A stretch of DNA of 22,781 nucleotides. It comes from CAZGYE01 sp964530165 (lineage in GTDB: Bacteria > Planctomycetota > Planctomycetia > Planctomycetales > Planctomycetaceae). Location: NCBI GenBank assembly GCA_964530165.1, contig CAZGYE010000056.1:1-22781 (forward strand). Reading direction: 5' to 3'. Position numbers and translations under genes: made by a program. This document shows positions 14,980 to 22,683 of this stretch, in pieces. How positions within the stretch are numbered: the first letter of the stretch is position 1; the number at the start of each line of letters is the position of its first letter. Below the pieces are notes generated by a model. It was given only the letters and a program-made list of their open reading frames with translations. It had not been told where the DNA came from and made no database searches.

Positions 14980-16650
14980 ATGAACGTGGATGTTGTCCAG
15001 AAGAGACTGTGGGAACAGTCGAAGCAACACCGCGAACACAGGGAGTCGGACTCTCCGCTGTTCCCCGTAGACCGCTACGAGGAACGAATCCGGAATCTGA
15101 TGGACCTGATGCATCAGCCGCAATGGATCGCGGCCGCATGTGACCGGGTGCTGAAGCGTTCCCGAGGTAAAGCAGCAGGCGTAGATCGAATGACGGCGGC
15201 GGCTTTTCAACAAAGGCGCCGGTATCAACTCGAAAAACTGCGTCTGGAACTGAAGCGTGGAACTTATCGACCTCAACCGCTCAGGCGGGTGATGATCCCA
15301 AAGGCCAACGGCGAAACGCGGGCGTTGGGTATCCCCTGTCTGCGGGATAAGATCGTGCAGGAAGCCATTCGCATGGCTCTCGAACCGATCTACGAGGCCG
15401 AGTTTCACGACAGTTCATTCGGGTTTCGGCCCAACAGAAGTACGCACCATGCCATCGCTCACTGTCAGCAGGCGATGCTGACAGGTTCCACATGGGTGAT
15501 TGAGGGTGACGTGAAAGCGTGCTTCGACGAGATCTCGCATAAGGCCATCCTCGGATGCCTGCGGGAGAAGGTGATGGACAATCGCTTTCTGAACCTTATC
15601 CGGCTTCTGCTTGAAGCCGGTGTGGAGTTCAACGGCGTCATCCATCCCACCGAGAAGGGCGTGCCTCAGGGCGGGGTGGTTTCACCGCTGCTCGCCAACG
15701 TGGTCTTGAACCGTCTGGACTGGTTCCTACACGGTCAGGGGCGACATGGCAATGCATGTGAGACCGCTCGTCGCCATCAACGCCCCAATGTTCGATTCGT
15801 GCGCTACGCGGATGACTGGTGCGTGTTCATCACGCGGGGTTCCAAACGCTATGCAGAGAGACTGCGTGATCGAATCCGGCAGCTTCTGGCCCGCGACTGT
15901 GGATTGAAGCTTTCGGACGAAAAGACCCGCATCACTCATGTTCGCGACGGTTTCGATTTTCTCGGCTTCCAATTGGCACTCGGTGTCGGTCAACGCGGGA
16001 AGTTCGTGCCCAAGATCAAGGTTCCACAGAAAGCAATCACTCGAGCGATACAGAGGCTCAACGAAGCCATGCGCTATCGACCCCTCCAGGAGAGTGGTGC
16101 TGCCCGGATTGTTCGGGGCTCTGCCATCGTGCGCGGGTGGTCCAACTATTTTAAGATTGCCCATGACTTTAGTCGGGCGGCAACCAAGCTGGACCACCAT
16201 GCGTTCTGGATCGCGACGAAAGCGCTCAGCCGCAAGTTCGACCTCAGTACGGCTCAGTGCCTGCGCAAGTACCGGAACGGGGCCAGAATCGGCATAGGTG
16301 AAAACTGCATGCTGAGTCGGGCTCAGGACACGAAAATGGTTTGCCGTGTTCGAAATCCGCATCCGTACCAACCCGGCACAGGTTGCTATCTCGAAGACGT
16401 TGATTGGGAAGCCGACTTTCACATCTATGAAAGTTTGCGACGTGGCAGCATGGACTTCAAGGTGCTCGCACTGTTTCGTGACGGACACCGTTGCAGACGG
16501 TGTGGGACCGCCGTGACGTACGAGGACTCAGAGGCTGATCACATCAAAGCCGTAAACTGCTTTGCCAGCTTTGAGCAGGCTCATGACCTGACGAACATCC
16601 AGATCCTCTGTCTGGATTGTCATCGGGAAAAGACTGCCAGTGGTTGTTGA
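14980..16650 (+). CDS. ltrA: Group II intron reverse transcriptase/maturase with HNH endonuclease domain
   Basis: The 556-residue intron-encoded protein works in splicing and retrohoming. The RT fingers/palm occupies about 60-340: GDVKACFD (176-183), PQGGVVSPLLAN (229-240) and the catalytic YADD (276-279). The maturase/X domain covers about 345-440 with GWSNYF (386-391). The C-terminal endonuclease is about 495-550: CxxC at 505-508 (CRRC), EADHIKAVN (518-526), N539 and CLDC (544-547), the HNH type that cuts the second target strand. The full set of motifs is present without frameshift, so it looks active. The ATG has GAGAGGG 6 bases upstream. The gene sits within domain IV, as usual. Confidence 0.95.
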   Translation: MNVDVVQKRLWEQSKQHREHRESDSPLFPVDRYEERIRNLMDLMHQPQWIAAACDRVLKRSRGKAAGVDRMTAAAFQQRRRYQLEKLRLELKRGTYRPQPLRRVMIPKANGETRALGIPCLRDKIVQEAIRMALEPIYEAEFHDSSFGFRPNRSTHHAIAHCQQAMLTGSTWVIEGDVKACFDEISHKAILGCLREKVMDNRFLNLIRLLLEAGVEFNGVIHPTEKGVPQGGVVSPLLANVVLNRLDWFLHGQGRHGNACETARRHQRPNVRFVRYADDWCVFITRGSKRYAERLRDRIRQLLARDCGLKLSDEKTRITHVRDGFDFLGFQLALGVGQRGKFVPKIKVPQKAITRAIQRLNEAMRYRPLQESGAARIVRGSAIVRGWSNYFKIAHDFSRAATKLDHHAFWIATKALSRKFDLSTAQCLRKYRNGARIGIGENCMLSRAQDTKMVCRVRNPHPYQPGTGCYLEDVDWEADFHIYESLRRGSMDFKVLALFRDGHRCRRCGTAVTYEDSEADHIKAVNCFASFEQAHDLTNIQILCLDCHREKTASGC

Positions 16651-16662
16651 GAAACGTCTGGA

Positions 16663-16696
16663 AAGCCGGATGCCTGGAAACTCGCACGTCCGGTTT
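16663..16696 (+). ncRNA. Group II intron domain V (catalytic hairpin)
   Basis: The 34-base hairpin has AAGCCGGA (16663-16670) paired with TCCGGTTT (16689-16696), the catalytic AGC at 16664-16666, and a GGAAAC apical loop of the GNRA kind. This is the most conserved part of group II introns. Confidence 0.85.
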
Positions 16697-16698
16697 GG

Positions 16699-16735
16699 GG
16701 TTGGGGCCGGGGTGAAACTCCCCGGCCCACACCAC
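16699..16735 (+). ncRNA. Group II intron domain VI with branch-point A
   Basis: GGCCGGGG pairs with CCCCGGCC around the loop TGAAACT. The outer part of the stem leaves one unpaired A at 16729, the likely lariat branch point, followed by CACCAC to the splice site. The distance of 7 bases counting the A fits the usual 7-8. Confidence 0.7.
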
Positions 16736-17039
16736 CGTGAACGCGAAAGCGGATGGCGAGCCGGGGGAAGTGTTCGTCAAGATCGGCAAGCAGGGGTCAA
16801 CGATCGCAGGGATGACGCAGGCGGTTGTCGTGGCGATTTCTGTAGCGCTTCGACACGAGACGCCGTGGCCAGCGCTTTATGAGAAGTTGAAGCGGATGCG
16901 ATTCGCACCGTGGAATCACGAGCACACGAGCATCGTTGACGCGATCGTGGAGAGCGTGGAAGAGATACGTCAGCAATTGCGGGAACGGAGCGACGAGCGG
17001 CAAGGCCAGAAACGGTTTGAGTTCGAGAACGAGGAATAG
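16736..17039 (+). CDS. TSCPD-domain protein, exon 2
   Basis: After the intron the frame resumes as C|GTG AAC GCG. It gives VNAKADGEPGEVFVKIGKQG, then STIAGMTQAVVVAISVALRH and PWPALYEKLKRMRFAPWNHE, the second part of the TSCPD fold, followed by a charged coiled-coil tail (EEIRQQLRERSDERQGQKRF). The spliced product is 127 residues, a usual size for stand-alone TSCPD proteins of unknown role on phages and plasmids; no ribonucleotide reductase catalytic domain is nearby. A GTG at 16737 could in principle start a truncated protein lacking the first 27 residues. It ends 9 bases before the convergent coiled-coil gene. Confidence 0.8.
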
Positions 17040-17048
17040 GACTCGCCG

Positions 17049-17405
17049 TCAACTGTCCGACTCGGCTTGCTCAGGATCGTCGGGGAGTCGGATTTGTCCG
17101 AACTCCGCCGATTTCTTGATCCAATCGACGTCGTTTCGCAGCGCACGGAATTCGTTGAGGAAACCCGGCAACCGCTGGGTAGCGGTTTCCAATTGACGGA
17201 TGCGTCCGTAAAGGTCGGCGATTGTGGCGCTCATCATCTTGTGCAGGCGGTCGACGCTGTCTTCAAGTTCCGTGACGCGGCTTCTCAAGGCAGCGATCTG
17301 GTGGTCAGACGACGTAGCGTGGCCTGAGTTTCTTTTCTCAGCCTGAATGGACTGGACGGCCTTCTCGATCGCTTGCTTCTGTGCTGCGTCGTTGCGGGGT
17401 TCCAT
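17049..17405 (-). CDS. Unknown coiled-coil protein, 118 aa
   Basis: This protein is strongly helical. A charged N-terminal helix (AAQKQAIEKAVQSIQAEKR) is followed by a long heptad stretch from about residue 35 to 80 (IAALRSRVTELEDSVDRLHK, MMSATIADLYGRIRQLETAT) and an acidic tail. It has no catalytic motif and no family I recognise. It follows the VirD4-like ATPase on the same strand with 42 bases between them, so it is probably co-transcribed. It may be an oligomerising partner of that ATPase; that is inference. I chose ATG 17405 (MEPRND). An in-frame GTG at 17423 would add six residues and sit 24 bases from the ATPase stop. Confidence 0.65.
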   Translation of the reverse strand: MEPRNDAAQKQAIEKAVQSIQAEKRNSGHATSSDHQIAALRSRVTELEDSVDRLHKMMSATIADLYGRIRQLETATQRLPGFLNEFRALRNDVDWIKKSAEFGQIRLPDDPEQAESDS

Positions 17406-17447
17406 GGCACCAGACGTTGCCACAGATCGCCTGCCGAGTAAAGGAAA

Positions 17448-19550
17448 CTACGCGTGCAGAAATACTCCCTCGATCTCCCGGTCGACCTGGGCGGCCGGGC
17501 GGTTGTACCGCCGGCGGGACGTACGACGGATAATCGCGGACCGCTCGGCGTCGAGCACACCTTCGTCCGGTGGCAATGTCCTCATCGAGAACGGCCGGCT
17601 CGGTTCTCCGTCGATCAGCAGACGGGCGTACGCCGTGTACTTCGGAAGGGCAATCAGGTCGGCCGGCAGGACGTCGCCGGAGAGTTGCTCACTCAGCACC
17701 TCGGCATCGCCTGGGCCCACGTTGAACGCGAGCAGGCTGCCGACGTTACCGAACACGGCGGAGAGCGTCGCTTCGTCAATCTGATCGAGATACTGATTCG
17801 CAATCGTCAATGCCAGGCGGTATTTTCTTGCCTCGGAAAGAACCGTTGCGAACGACTCGGTGGCGAAGTTCTGGAACTCATCCACGTAGGCGAAGAACGG
17901 CTGGCGATCTTCTTCTCGAATGTTGGCCTGGCTCATGGCGGCCAGCTGCAGGCCGGTCACGAGCAGAGAGCCGAGAAGACTCGACGCGTCCTCGCCGATC
18001 TTTCCTTTGCTGAGGTTCACAACCAGAATGCGGCCTTCGTCGATGACAGTTCGCAGGTCAAGCGTGCTGCGGGACTGACCGACGATCGCACGCACGATAG
18101 GAATGCTCAGGAACTGGCCGACCTTGTTCTGGATCGGGGCGATGGCTTCGCTGCGGTAGCGGGCGTTCCAGCCGGCAAACTCCTTCGTCCAGAATTCGCG
18201 GACGACCGGATCAGTAACGCCCGCAGTCACCGTGTCGCGGTAACGAGCGTCACTGAGCAGACGCAGAAGCGAGAGCAGCGACACTCCAGGCTGTTCAAGT
18301 AACGCCAGTAACGAATGCCGGAGAATGTGCTCTAGCCGTGGGCCCCAGCTATCACCGTACAGTTTCTTGAAAACGGCGACGAGCCCCGAGGCCACGAGCG
18401 GTCTCTGCTCCGGCCGCTCGAACGATAACGGATTGAAGGCGATCGGAAACTCCCGGTCGCTGGCATCGAAGAGCACCACATCGTTCGTCCGCCTCGCCGG
18501 CACGCGGTGCAGGATCGCGTCCGCCAGGTCCCCGTGCGGATCGAACAGGGCAATACCTCTGCCCTGCTCGATGTCCGACGTAACCAGATTCAACAACAAC
18601 GTCGATTTTCCCATGCCGGTTTTGCCGATCACGGCCAGGTGTCGGAAGCGGTCCTCCGGCCGGATGCCGAAAACATCATCCTGATCCCGGAAATGCACGC
18701 GGCCCAGGACGGCCAGCTCCGGCTCCCTTTTCTTGAAGGGTAATCCTGCCGGCGGTTCCAACTGCCGGCTCCCCGTGGTCTCCATTCGCGGCGCACGAAC
18801 CGTATTCGTCGCCGGGTGCCAGAGCGTGGAGAGCTCCTCGTCGGAGAGAAGAAATCGACGTGCAAACAAACGCGGTCGACGGTAGCGGTGCCGTGGGAAC
18901 CAACTCATCTGAAACCTTGATTGCTGTCGCACCGTGAATTGGCCGAGAGCCGCGGCCAAGTCGTAGAGCTTCACACGTGCTGCGCTGGCGCCTTCGGGCG
19001 AGGCGAAGACAAACAGGCGGATGTGCGTTGCAAAGAGATGCCGGGCCATCTTCCTCTGAGCCTGGTCATAGTCGAGACGTGCTGCCCTCCATGCTGCCCG
19101 TCTTCGCCGCAACCAGCTTGCGGGTCGGATCGAGACATCGATGCGGGAACGAAGCGCAGTGTCGCGCTCCCCGGGCAAAGCAGCGAGAATGCCGGTCAGC
19201 GGGTCGGCGCTATTGTGGTTGAGCCTGTCGTCGTACTCGGCGTAGACGCGGAGCGGATAGAAGTCCGGACGCAAGCGAAGATCGGCGTAGGAGACAAGAT
19301 CGTCTTGGTGAGGATCGAGGGCATCGTCGGGGATAACCTCGATCGTACAATCGCTGTAGTGAGCGTTGAGCTGGCTGCAGACGGTTTGCTCATCGCAGTC
19401 GTGAAACCGGCAAAAGAGACCGACCGTTTGACCGGCCTGGCCGAAGACCAGTGTCAACGGAACGCGGGCTTCGTGCAGAGAACGGAGCACCTGCTCGACG
19501 TACGCCGCCCCCTTGGCGTTACTTGCTGGAGCGCTGATGGCGATGAGCAT
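17448..19550 (-). CDS. VirD4/TraG/HerA-like ATPase (DNA-transfer coupling-type protein)
   Basis: This 700-residue FtsK/HerA-superfamily P-loop ATPase belongs to the group annotated as type IV secretion DNA-binding or TraM-recognition proteins. Walker A is GKTGMGKST (309-317). The nearby IALFDPHGD (about 333-341) is the family's hallmark strand. Walker B is FFAYVDEFQNFA (about residue 550), and TIANQYLDQID is the following sensor segment. The first 290 residues form an N-terminal accessory domain, and no obvious N-terminal membrane helices are seen, unlike classical VirD4. Such proteins pump DNA during conjugation or act in related element functions. No relaxase or pilus genes are visible, so its exact job is open. 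I chose ATG 19550 (MLIAISAPAS) rather than the 11 codons upstream, because the promoter-like block abuts it. Confidence 0.85.
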   Translation of the reverse strand: MLIAISAPASNAKGAAYVEQVLRSLHEARVPLTLVFGQAGQTVGLFCRFHDCDEQTVCSQLNAHYSDCTIEVIPDDALDPHQDDLVSYADLRLRPDFYPLRVYAEYDDRLNHNSADPLTGILAALPGERDTALRSRIDVSIRPASWLRRRRAAWRAARLDYDQAQRKMARHLFATHIRLFVFASPEGASAARVKLYDLAAALGQFTVRQQSRFQMSWFPRHRYRRPRLFARRFLLSDEELSTLWHPATNTVRAPRMETTGSRQLEPPAGLPFKKREPELAVLGRVHFRDQDDVFGIRPEDRFRHLAVIGKTGMGKSTLLLNLVTSDIEQGRGIALFDPHGDLADAILHRVPARRTNDVVLFDASDREFPIAFNPLSFERPEQRPLVASGLVAVFKKLYGDSWGPRLEHILRHSLLALLEQPGVSLLSLLRLLSDARYRDTVTAGVTDPVVREFWTKEFAGWNARYRSEAIAPIQNKVGQFLSIPIVRAIVGQSRSTLDLRTVIDEGRILVVNLSKGKIGEDASSLLGSLLVTGLQLAAMSQANIREEDRQPFFAYVDEFQNFATESFATVLSEARKYRLALTIANQYLDQIDEATLSAVFGNVGSLLAFNVGPGDAEVLSEQLSGDVLPADLIALPKYTAYARLLIDGEPSRPFSMRTLPPDEGVLDAERSAIIRRTSRRRYNRPAAQVDREIEGVFLHA

Positions 19551-19568
19551 AGGAGCGGGAGGATAGCA
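19548..19568 (-). promoter_or_regulatory. Promoter/start block of the VirD4-like gene
   Basis: On the minus strand, TGC-TATCCT (19568-19560) is an extended -10 box, then CCCGCTCCT (19559-19551), then ATG. The last 13 bases (TCCCGCTCCTATG) match the start blocks of the helicase fusion and the 272-aa gene at 11 positions shared by all three. No TTGAC -35 box is present here. Confidence 0.45.
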
Positions 19569-19600
19569 CAAGTCGACGTGCAACCGAAGAAAGAGGCGAA

Positions 19601-19726
19601 ATGTCGCAAAACGAGTGGTTTTCAGAGGCGCGTTACAAAACGTATGAGTCGATGGGACGACCGCTCAGCGCGACGACACCCCTAACCGGTGCAGCGCATG
19701 CGATTCATGGCGTGGTCACCATGTGA
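19601..19726 (+). CDS. Possible small protein, 41 aa, divergent from the VirD4-like gene
   Basis: The frame begins MSQNEWFSEARYKTYESMGR and has a plausible ribosome site, AAGAGG, 4 bases before ATG 19601. The first half is protein-like; the second (ATTPLTGAAHAIHGVVTM) less so. No family is recognised. At this length it could be chance, although the ribosome site is better than that of most genes here. Confidence 0.3.
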   Translation: MSQNEWFSEARYKTYESMGRPLSATTPLTGAAHAIHGVVTM

Positions 19727-19747
19727 CTGTTCTTAATGGGGCTGCCG

Positions 19748-21121
19748 TCAACGACGTGGTGCTACTCTCCCGCCCGGATAATAGTGTTCCAAGAGGCTTC
19801 GAAAGGATCGATAATTCTGGATCGTCTGTTGTTTGTTTGGTGATCTGTTAATGGCATCAAGGGCCTCAAGAAACTCCTGACGGCGCGAGGTGGAAAGCTG
19901 GCGAAATAGGCGACGCCAAGCGACTACTCCTGCTTTCTTGTACTTTTCCCGGTAAATAATGTAGCGGTCGGGCATGCTGAGGATTTCGAGGAATGTCTCG
20001 TAGTCCGGCCCAAATGCGGCATCGAAGAAAGTAGGATTCGGGCTGACGAGACCGCGCGTGGCCAGGAGGACGCATTGTATCCCTCGCAAGTACCGCCAGT
20101 GCCAGCCGGGTGCAACGTACCGGCGAGACACCTCGGTAACGGGAGAGTACTTCATCGGGAAACCGGTGATTCTAATGCCCAGTTCCTGCGACAGCTTGAG
20201 GTTGAGTCGAATGCGCTCATAGAAATCGCGTGGGTTGTCCCGGAAATTGAACATGACGTAGTTAGTGAACTCATTGAAACCGCGACGCGCAAGGCGCTTG
20301 ACTGCTGTCACATAGGCCTTCTTCATTCCGGCATAGTCGTAGGCGAGCCGCACGGGAGACAGGGCCGTGGTGGCCAGGAGTTCGGCGACCTCACCCGTCA
20401 CGAGGCGCGCGTCGATGCCCTGGTTGAAGTCAAGGACCCGTTGCCGACCATTGCGGCTCGCATCTGCTTCGAAGCCCGCAGCCCTGATTTCTCGCACCGT
20501 CCTTCGAAAGTCCTTTGAGGCGAGGATGTTGTTGTCAAGTATCACAAGATGTTGCCGCTCTGCATATGCCTTATTGACTGCCTGGATCTGTGCTTTCAGC
20601 CGTTGGAAGGACTTGAACTCGGGCTCCAGGGCCGGAACCGCGCAGAATTTGCACCGCCGGATACACCCGATTGTGACTCGGCAAAAGTAACTATCCTTCG
20701 GCTGGTACTGTCCGTCGCTGGCGTCGATCAGGGAGTAGTCCGGTGTGTAGTCAGCGATCGGGATTCTCTCGCGGCCCAGCATGCGCGGATGAGTGAGAGG
20801 GCCGGTGACGATCCGGCAAGAAACTCGCTGTTGGATATAGTCCGGCAGCAGAGTCGCGCCGATTCCGCCGACAATGATGTTCTCCTCGGAGTCAACCGCA
20901 CTGCGATAGTATTTGATCGTCTTGACGGTTCTCGGTAGTTCATACGTGAAGAGTGAGGATATGTAGATACGATGCCAGGGAAGAGCACGCAATTCTTCGA
21001 CCGTACCGCGCGTGAACGTCACCCGGTCGCCTTTTGCCTTGTGGTAGGCGGCTAGGCGCAGCAGCCCGAGAGGGGGGAACTTCGACCGGTAGTTGGGTTC
21101 GACGAGGAGGACGTTGCTCAT
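19748..21121 (-). CDS. Radical SAM protein with degenerate B12-binding-like N-terminal domain
   Basis: This 457-residue protein of the COG1032 type has the iron-sulfur motif C153-IRR-C157-KF-C160 (CxxxCxxC), which binds a [4Fe-4S] cluster that cleaves S-adenosylmethionine to a radical. Residues 1-110 (NVLLVEPNYRSKFPPLGLLR, then YHKAKGDRVTF) form a Rossmann-like B12-binding fold, but no DxHxxG cobalamin-ligand motif is visible, so B12 may not be bound. Partial TIM-barrel strands follow: LVILDNNILAS, FNQGIDARLV, FTNYVMFNFRD. The substrate is unknown. I recall proteins with the 'KFPPLGL.K...YHK..GD' start on genomic islands but know no assigned function. The ATG is 8 bases after the stop of the GHKL ATPase gene, so they are one operon. 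No good Shine-Dalgarno sequence is seen. Confidence 0.9.
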   Translation of the reverse strand: MSNVLLVEPNYRSKFPPLGLLRLAAYHKAKGDRVTFTRGTVEELRALPWHRIYISSLFTYELPRTVKTIKYYRSAVDSEENIIVGGIGATLLPDYIQQRVSCRIVTGPLTHPRMLGRERIPIADYTPDYSLIDASDGQYQPKDSYFCRVTIGCIRRCKFCAVPALEPEFKSFQRLKAQIQAVNKAYAERQHLVILDNNILASKDFRRTVREIRAAGFEADASRNGRQRVLDFNQGIDARLVTGEVAELLATTALSPVRLAYDYAGMKKAYVTAVKRLARRGFNEFTNYVMFNFRDNPRDFYERIRLNLKLSQELGIRITGFPMKYSPVTEVSRRYVAPGWHWRYLRGIQCVLLATRGLVSPNPTFFDAAFGPDYETFLEILSMPDRYIIYREKYKKAGVVAWRRLFRQLSTSRRQEFLEALDAINRSPNKQQTIQNYRSFRSLLEHYYPGGRVAPRR

Positions 21122-21129
21122 GGATGTCT

Positions 21130-22683
21130 TCAGCTATCCGGCACCTGGTACTTCGAGAGAATGGCTTTCTTCACGGCGTCGAGGCATTGCTTACTCTTGG
21201 CGCACGAGACTTCGGATAGTGTGCTATTTATTATGCCCAGGATGTCGTTTAGCATTCTTCGTTGCTTGCGGTCAAGACTTGACTTGATCTTCTTGACCGT
21301 GAAGAGATCCTTGTCGTTCAGCTGCTCCCGGATGGCACTGAGAGACGTCAGGGTGCTTCGCAACTCCTGCTTTTCGGGCTCCGTTTGCCTGTTAATGAGT
21401 GCGGTTTCAACGCGTTTGGTCTCCCGCTCGACCTTCTGAATGAGTTGCTGTCGCTCCTCGTGTGAGCAGAGTCCGCTTTTGAGCGCCTTCTTGGTTGCTT
21501 CCGCCGCGGTCCTGGCGGAGGAGACCACCTTCGCGGTGGGCCGGTTGGTGGAAGAGGATGCATCACGACATGCCTTGCAGTGGGCGGCTATAAACGGATT
21601 AAGCTCTTCCGTGAGCTTCATCCATGCAGGAGTGGACTCAAAACCGTCCCGCCTAGCGTTCGGGATGATGTCGTCGGACAACACGTGGATCTCGCCGATC
21701 GTCCAGTAGTTGAGACGGCCTTCTTTTCCCGGAAACAACTCCGCCACCCGGTCCGGCCCGCCGATGGCGATGTTATGCCTTCGGAATCTCAAGCCGGCGA
21801 CGCGATTATCGTCGAACATGCCAAGGTAGTCATGGGTGCCGTACCAAAGCCAGAACGGCGAATCGGGGGTTGGCTCCTGCGGGAAGAAGTCAACGCCTTT
21901 CACCTCGATCTCGTAGTTGTTCTGCCTGGTCCGGTAGTGAGTCTTGTACGGTTTGAAGACCTCCCTTTCGGTCGCAGGAGATCGGAGCAGGAGCTTGACG
22001 GACGGAATGCACAACCCTCTGTCGGCAACCCAGTCAGCAATCTTCGTGGCGTACAGGAATCGCTGAGCGTCGTACTCAACGGGTGCCACTTGGGAGAGGT
22101 ACTCCTCCATGACCTGAAGATCGAGGAACTGCGCGAGCCGTTCGTCGAGCCCCTGCATGGTGACCTCGAAGAAATGCTCGTCTTTCTTGGTCTCCTCGAT
22201 ATCCTGGGTGGTGTATTTCTGCAGAACGTCGGCCAGTTCTTCGACACCTTTCATGGACGGCGTGATTGAGCACCTGATCGCTTCGCAGTCGAACGTCACA
22301 ATGACGGTCTCGTCTTCGTAACAGGCGGAAGTGCGGAAACGCAGCATCTTGCAGTAGGCAATTCCAGCGAGCCGGCCGATCCCCCGAAAGCCTGCTTCCT
22401 CGCCGTAGACTTTGGCGGACATGCCCACATTGACCAGCCTGCCGACGGCGTCGGCTGAAGGTACGCCCGTCCCATTGTCTCGGACGGTGAGAGTCCGTCC
22501 TTCCAGATCCAGGGACACGGTAATCATCCCATCGTTGGGCTTGAGTTGTTCGAATCGTTTGGCGGAAAGGATAGCGTCGGTTGCGTTCTGAATGTACTCC
22601 CGGATGGAATCCAAGGGGTTGGTGTACATCCCCGTGGTCAAGGTCTCCAGGACGAAAGCACCGATTTTCGGTGTGGGCATCAT
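21130..22683 (-). CDS. GHKL ATPase, HSP90/MORC-like
   Basis: The 517-residue protein has the Bergerat ATP-binding fold at its N-terminus: motif I E29-YIQ-N33-AT-D36 (EYIQNATDA), DxGxG as RDNGTGV (68-74), and the lid GFRGIGRLAGIAY (98-110). Residues about 190-370 look like an HSP90/MORC middle (S5-fold) domain ending in GEIHVLSDDIIPNARRDGFE, which in relatives completes the active site. The last 140 residues form coiled coil plus a helical tail. Such proteins act as ATP-gated clamps on DNA or partner proteins. I chose ATG 22683, since it overlaps the upstream gene stop as ATGA and has AGGAGG 10 bases before it; ATG 22680 follows directly. The downstream neighbour is the radical SAM gene. Confidence 0.85.
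   Translation of the reverse strand: MMPTPKIGAFVLETLTTGMYTNPLDSIREYIQNATDAILSAKRFEQLKPNDGMITVSLDLEGRTLTVRDNGTGVPSADAVGRLVNVGMSAKVYGEEAGFRGIGRLAGIAYCKMLRFRTSACYEDETVIVTFDCEAIRCSITPSMKGVEELADVLQKYTTQDIEETKKDEHFFEVTMQGLDERLAQFLDLQVMEEYLSQVAPVEYDAQRFLYATKIADWVADRGLCIPSVKLLLRSPATEREVFKPYKTHYRTRQNNYEIEVKGVDFFPQEPTPDSPFWLWYGTHDYLGMFDDNRVAGLRFRRHNIAIGGPDRVAELFPGKEGRLNYWTIGEIHVLSDDIIPNARRDGFESTPAWMKLTEELNPFIAAHCKACRDASSSTNRPTAKVVSSARTAAEATKKALKSGLCSHEERQQLIQKVERETKRVETALINRQTEPEKQELRSTLTSLSAIREQLNDKDLFTVKKIKSSLDRKQRRMLNDILGIINSTLSEVSCAKSKQCLDAVKKAILSKYQVPDS

Larger units (their letters stand above)
14294..16735 (+). mobile_element. Complete group II intron (2,442 nt) with its own reverse transcriptase
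   Basis: The 5' end GTGTG fits the group II consensus GUGYG, and the 3' end AC fits AY. Domains I-III fill 14294 to about 14900, ending in GTAGTAGTCCGAGG and ACATGGCGAAGGG, which resemble the segments before the ORF in LtrB-like introns. The maturase ORF lies in domain IV. Domain V and a domain VI with a bulged A (16729), 7 bases from the 3' end, close it. GGTCAG at 14636-14641 is exactly complementary to the spliced junction CTGAC|C and is a candidate EBS1 plus neighbouring base; GTCAG at 14738 and 14774 are rivals. Removing it restores the host TSCPD frame, so the ends are supported independently by the coding sequence. The type is probably chloroplast-like, judged from domain V; this is inference. 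Confidence 0.85.

Noticed and set aside
15727..16488. 253-codon minus-strand frame
   Set aside because: It is antisense to the reverse transcriptase, whose YADD and maturase motifs cover the same bases.
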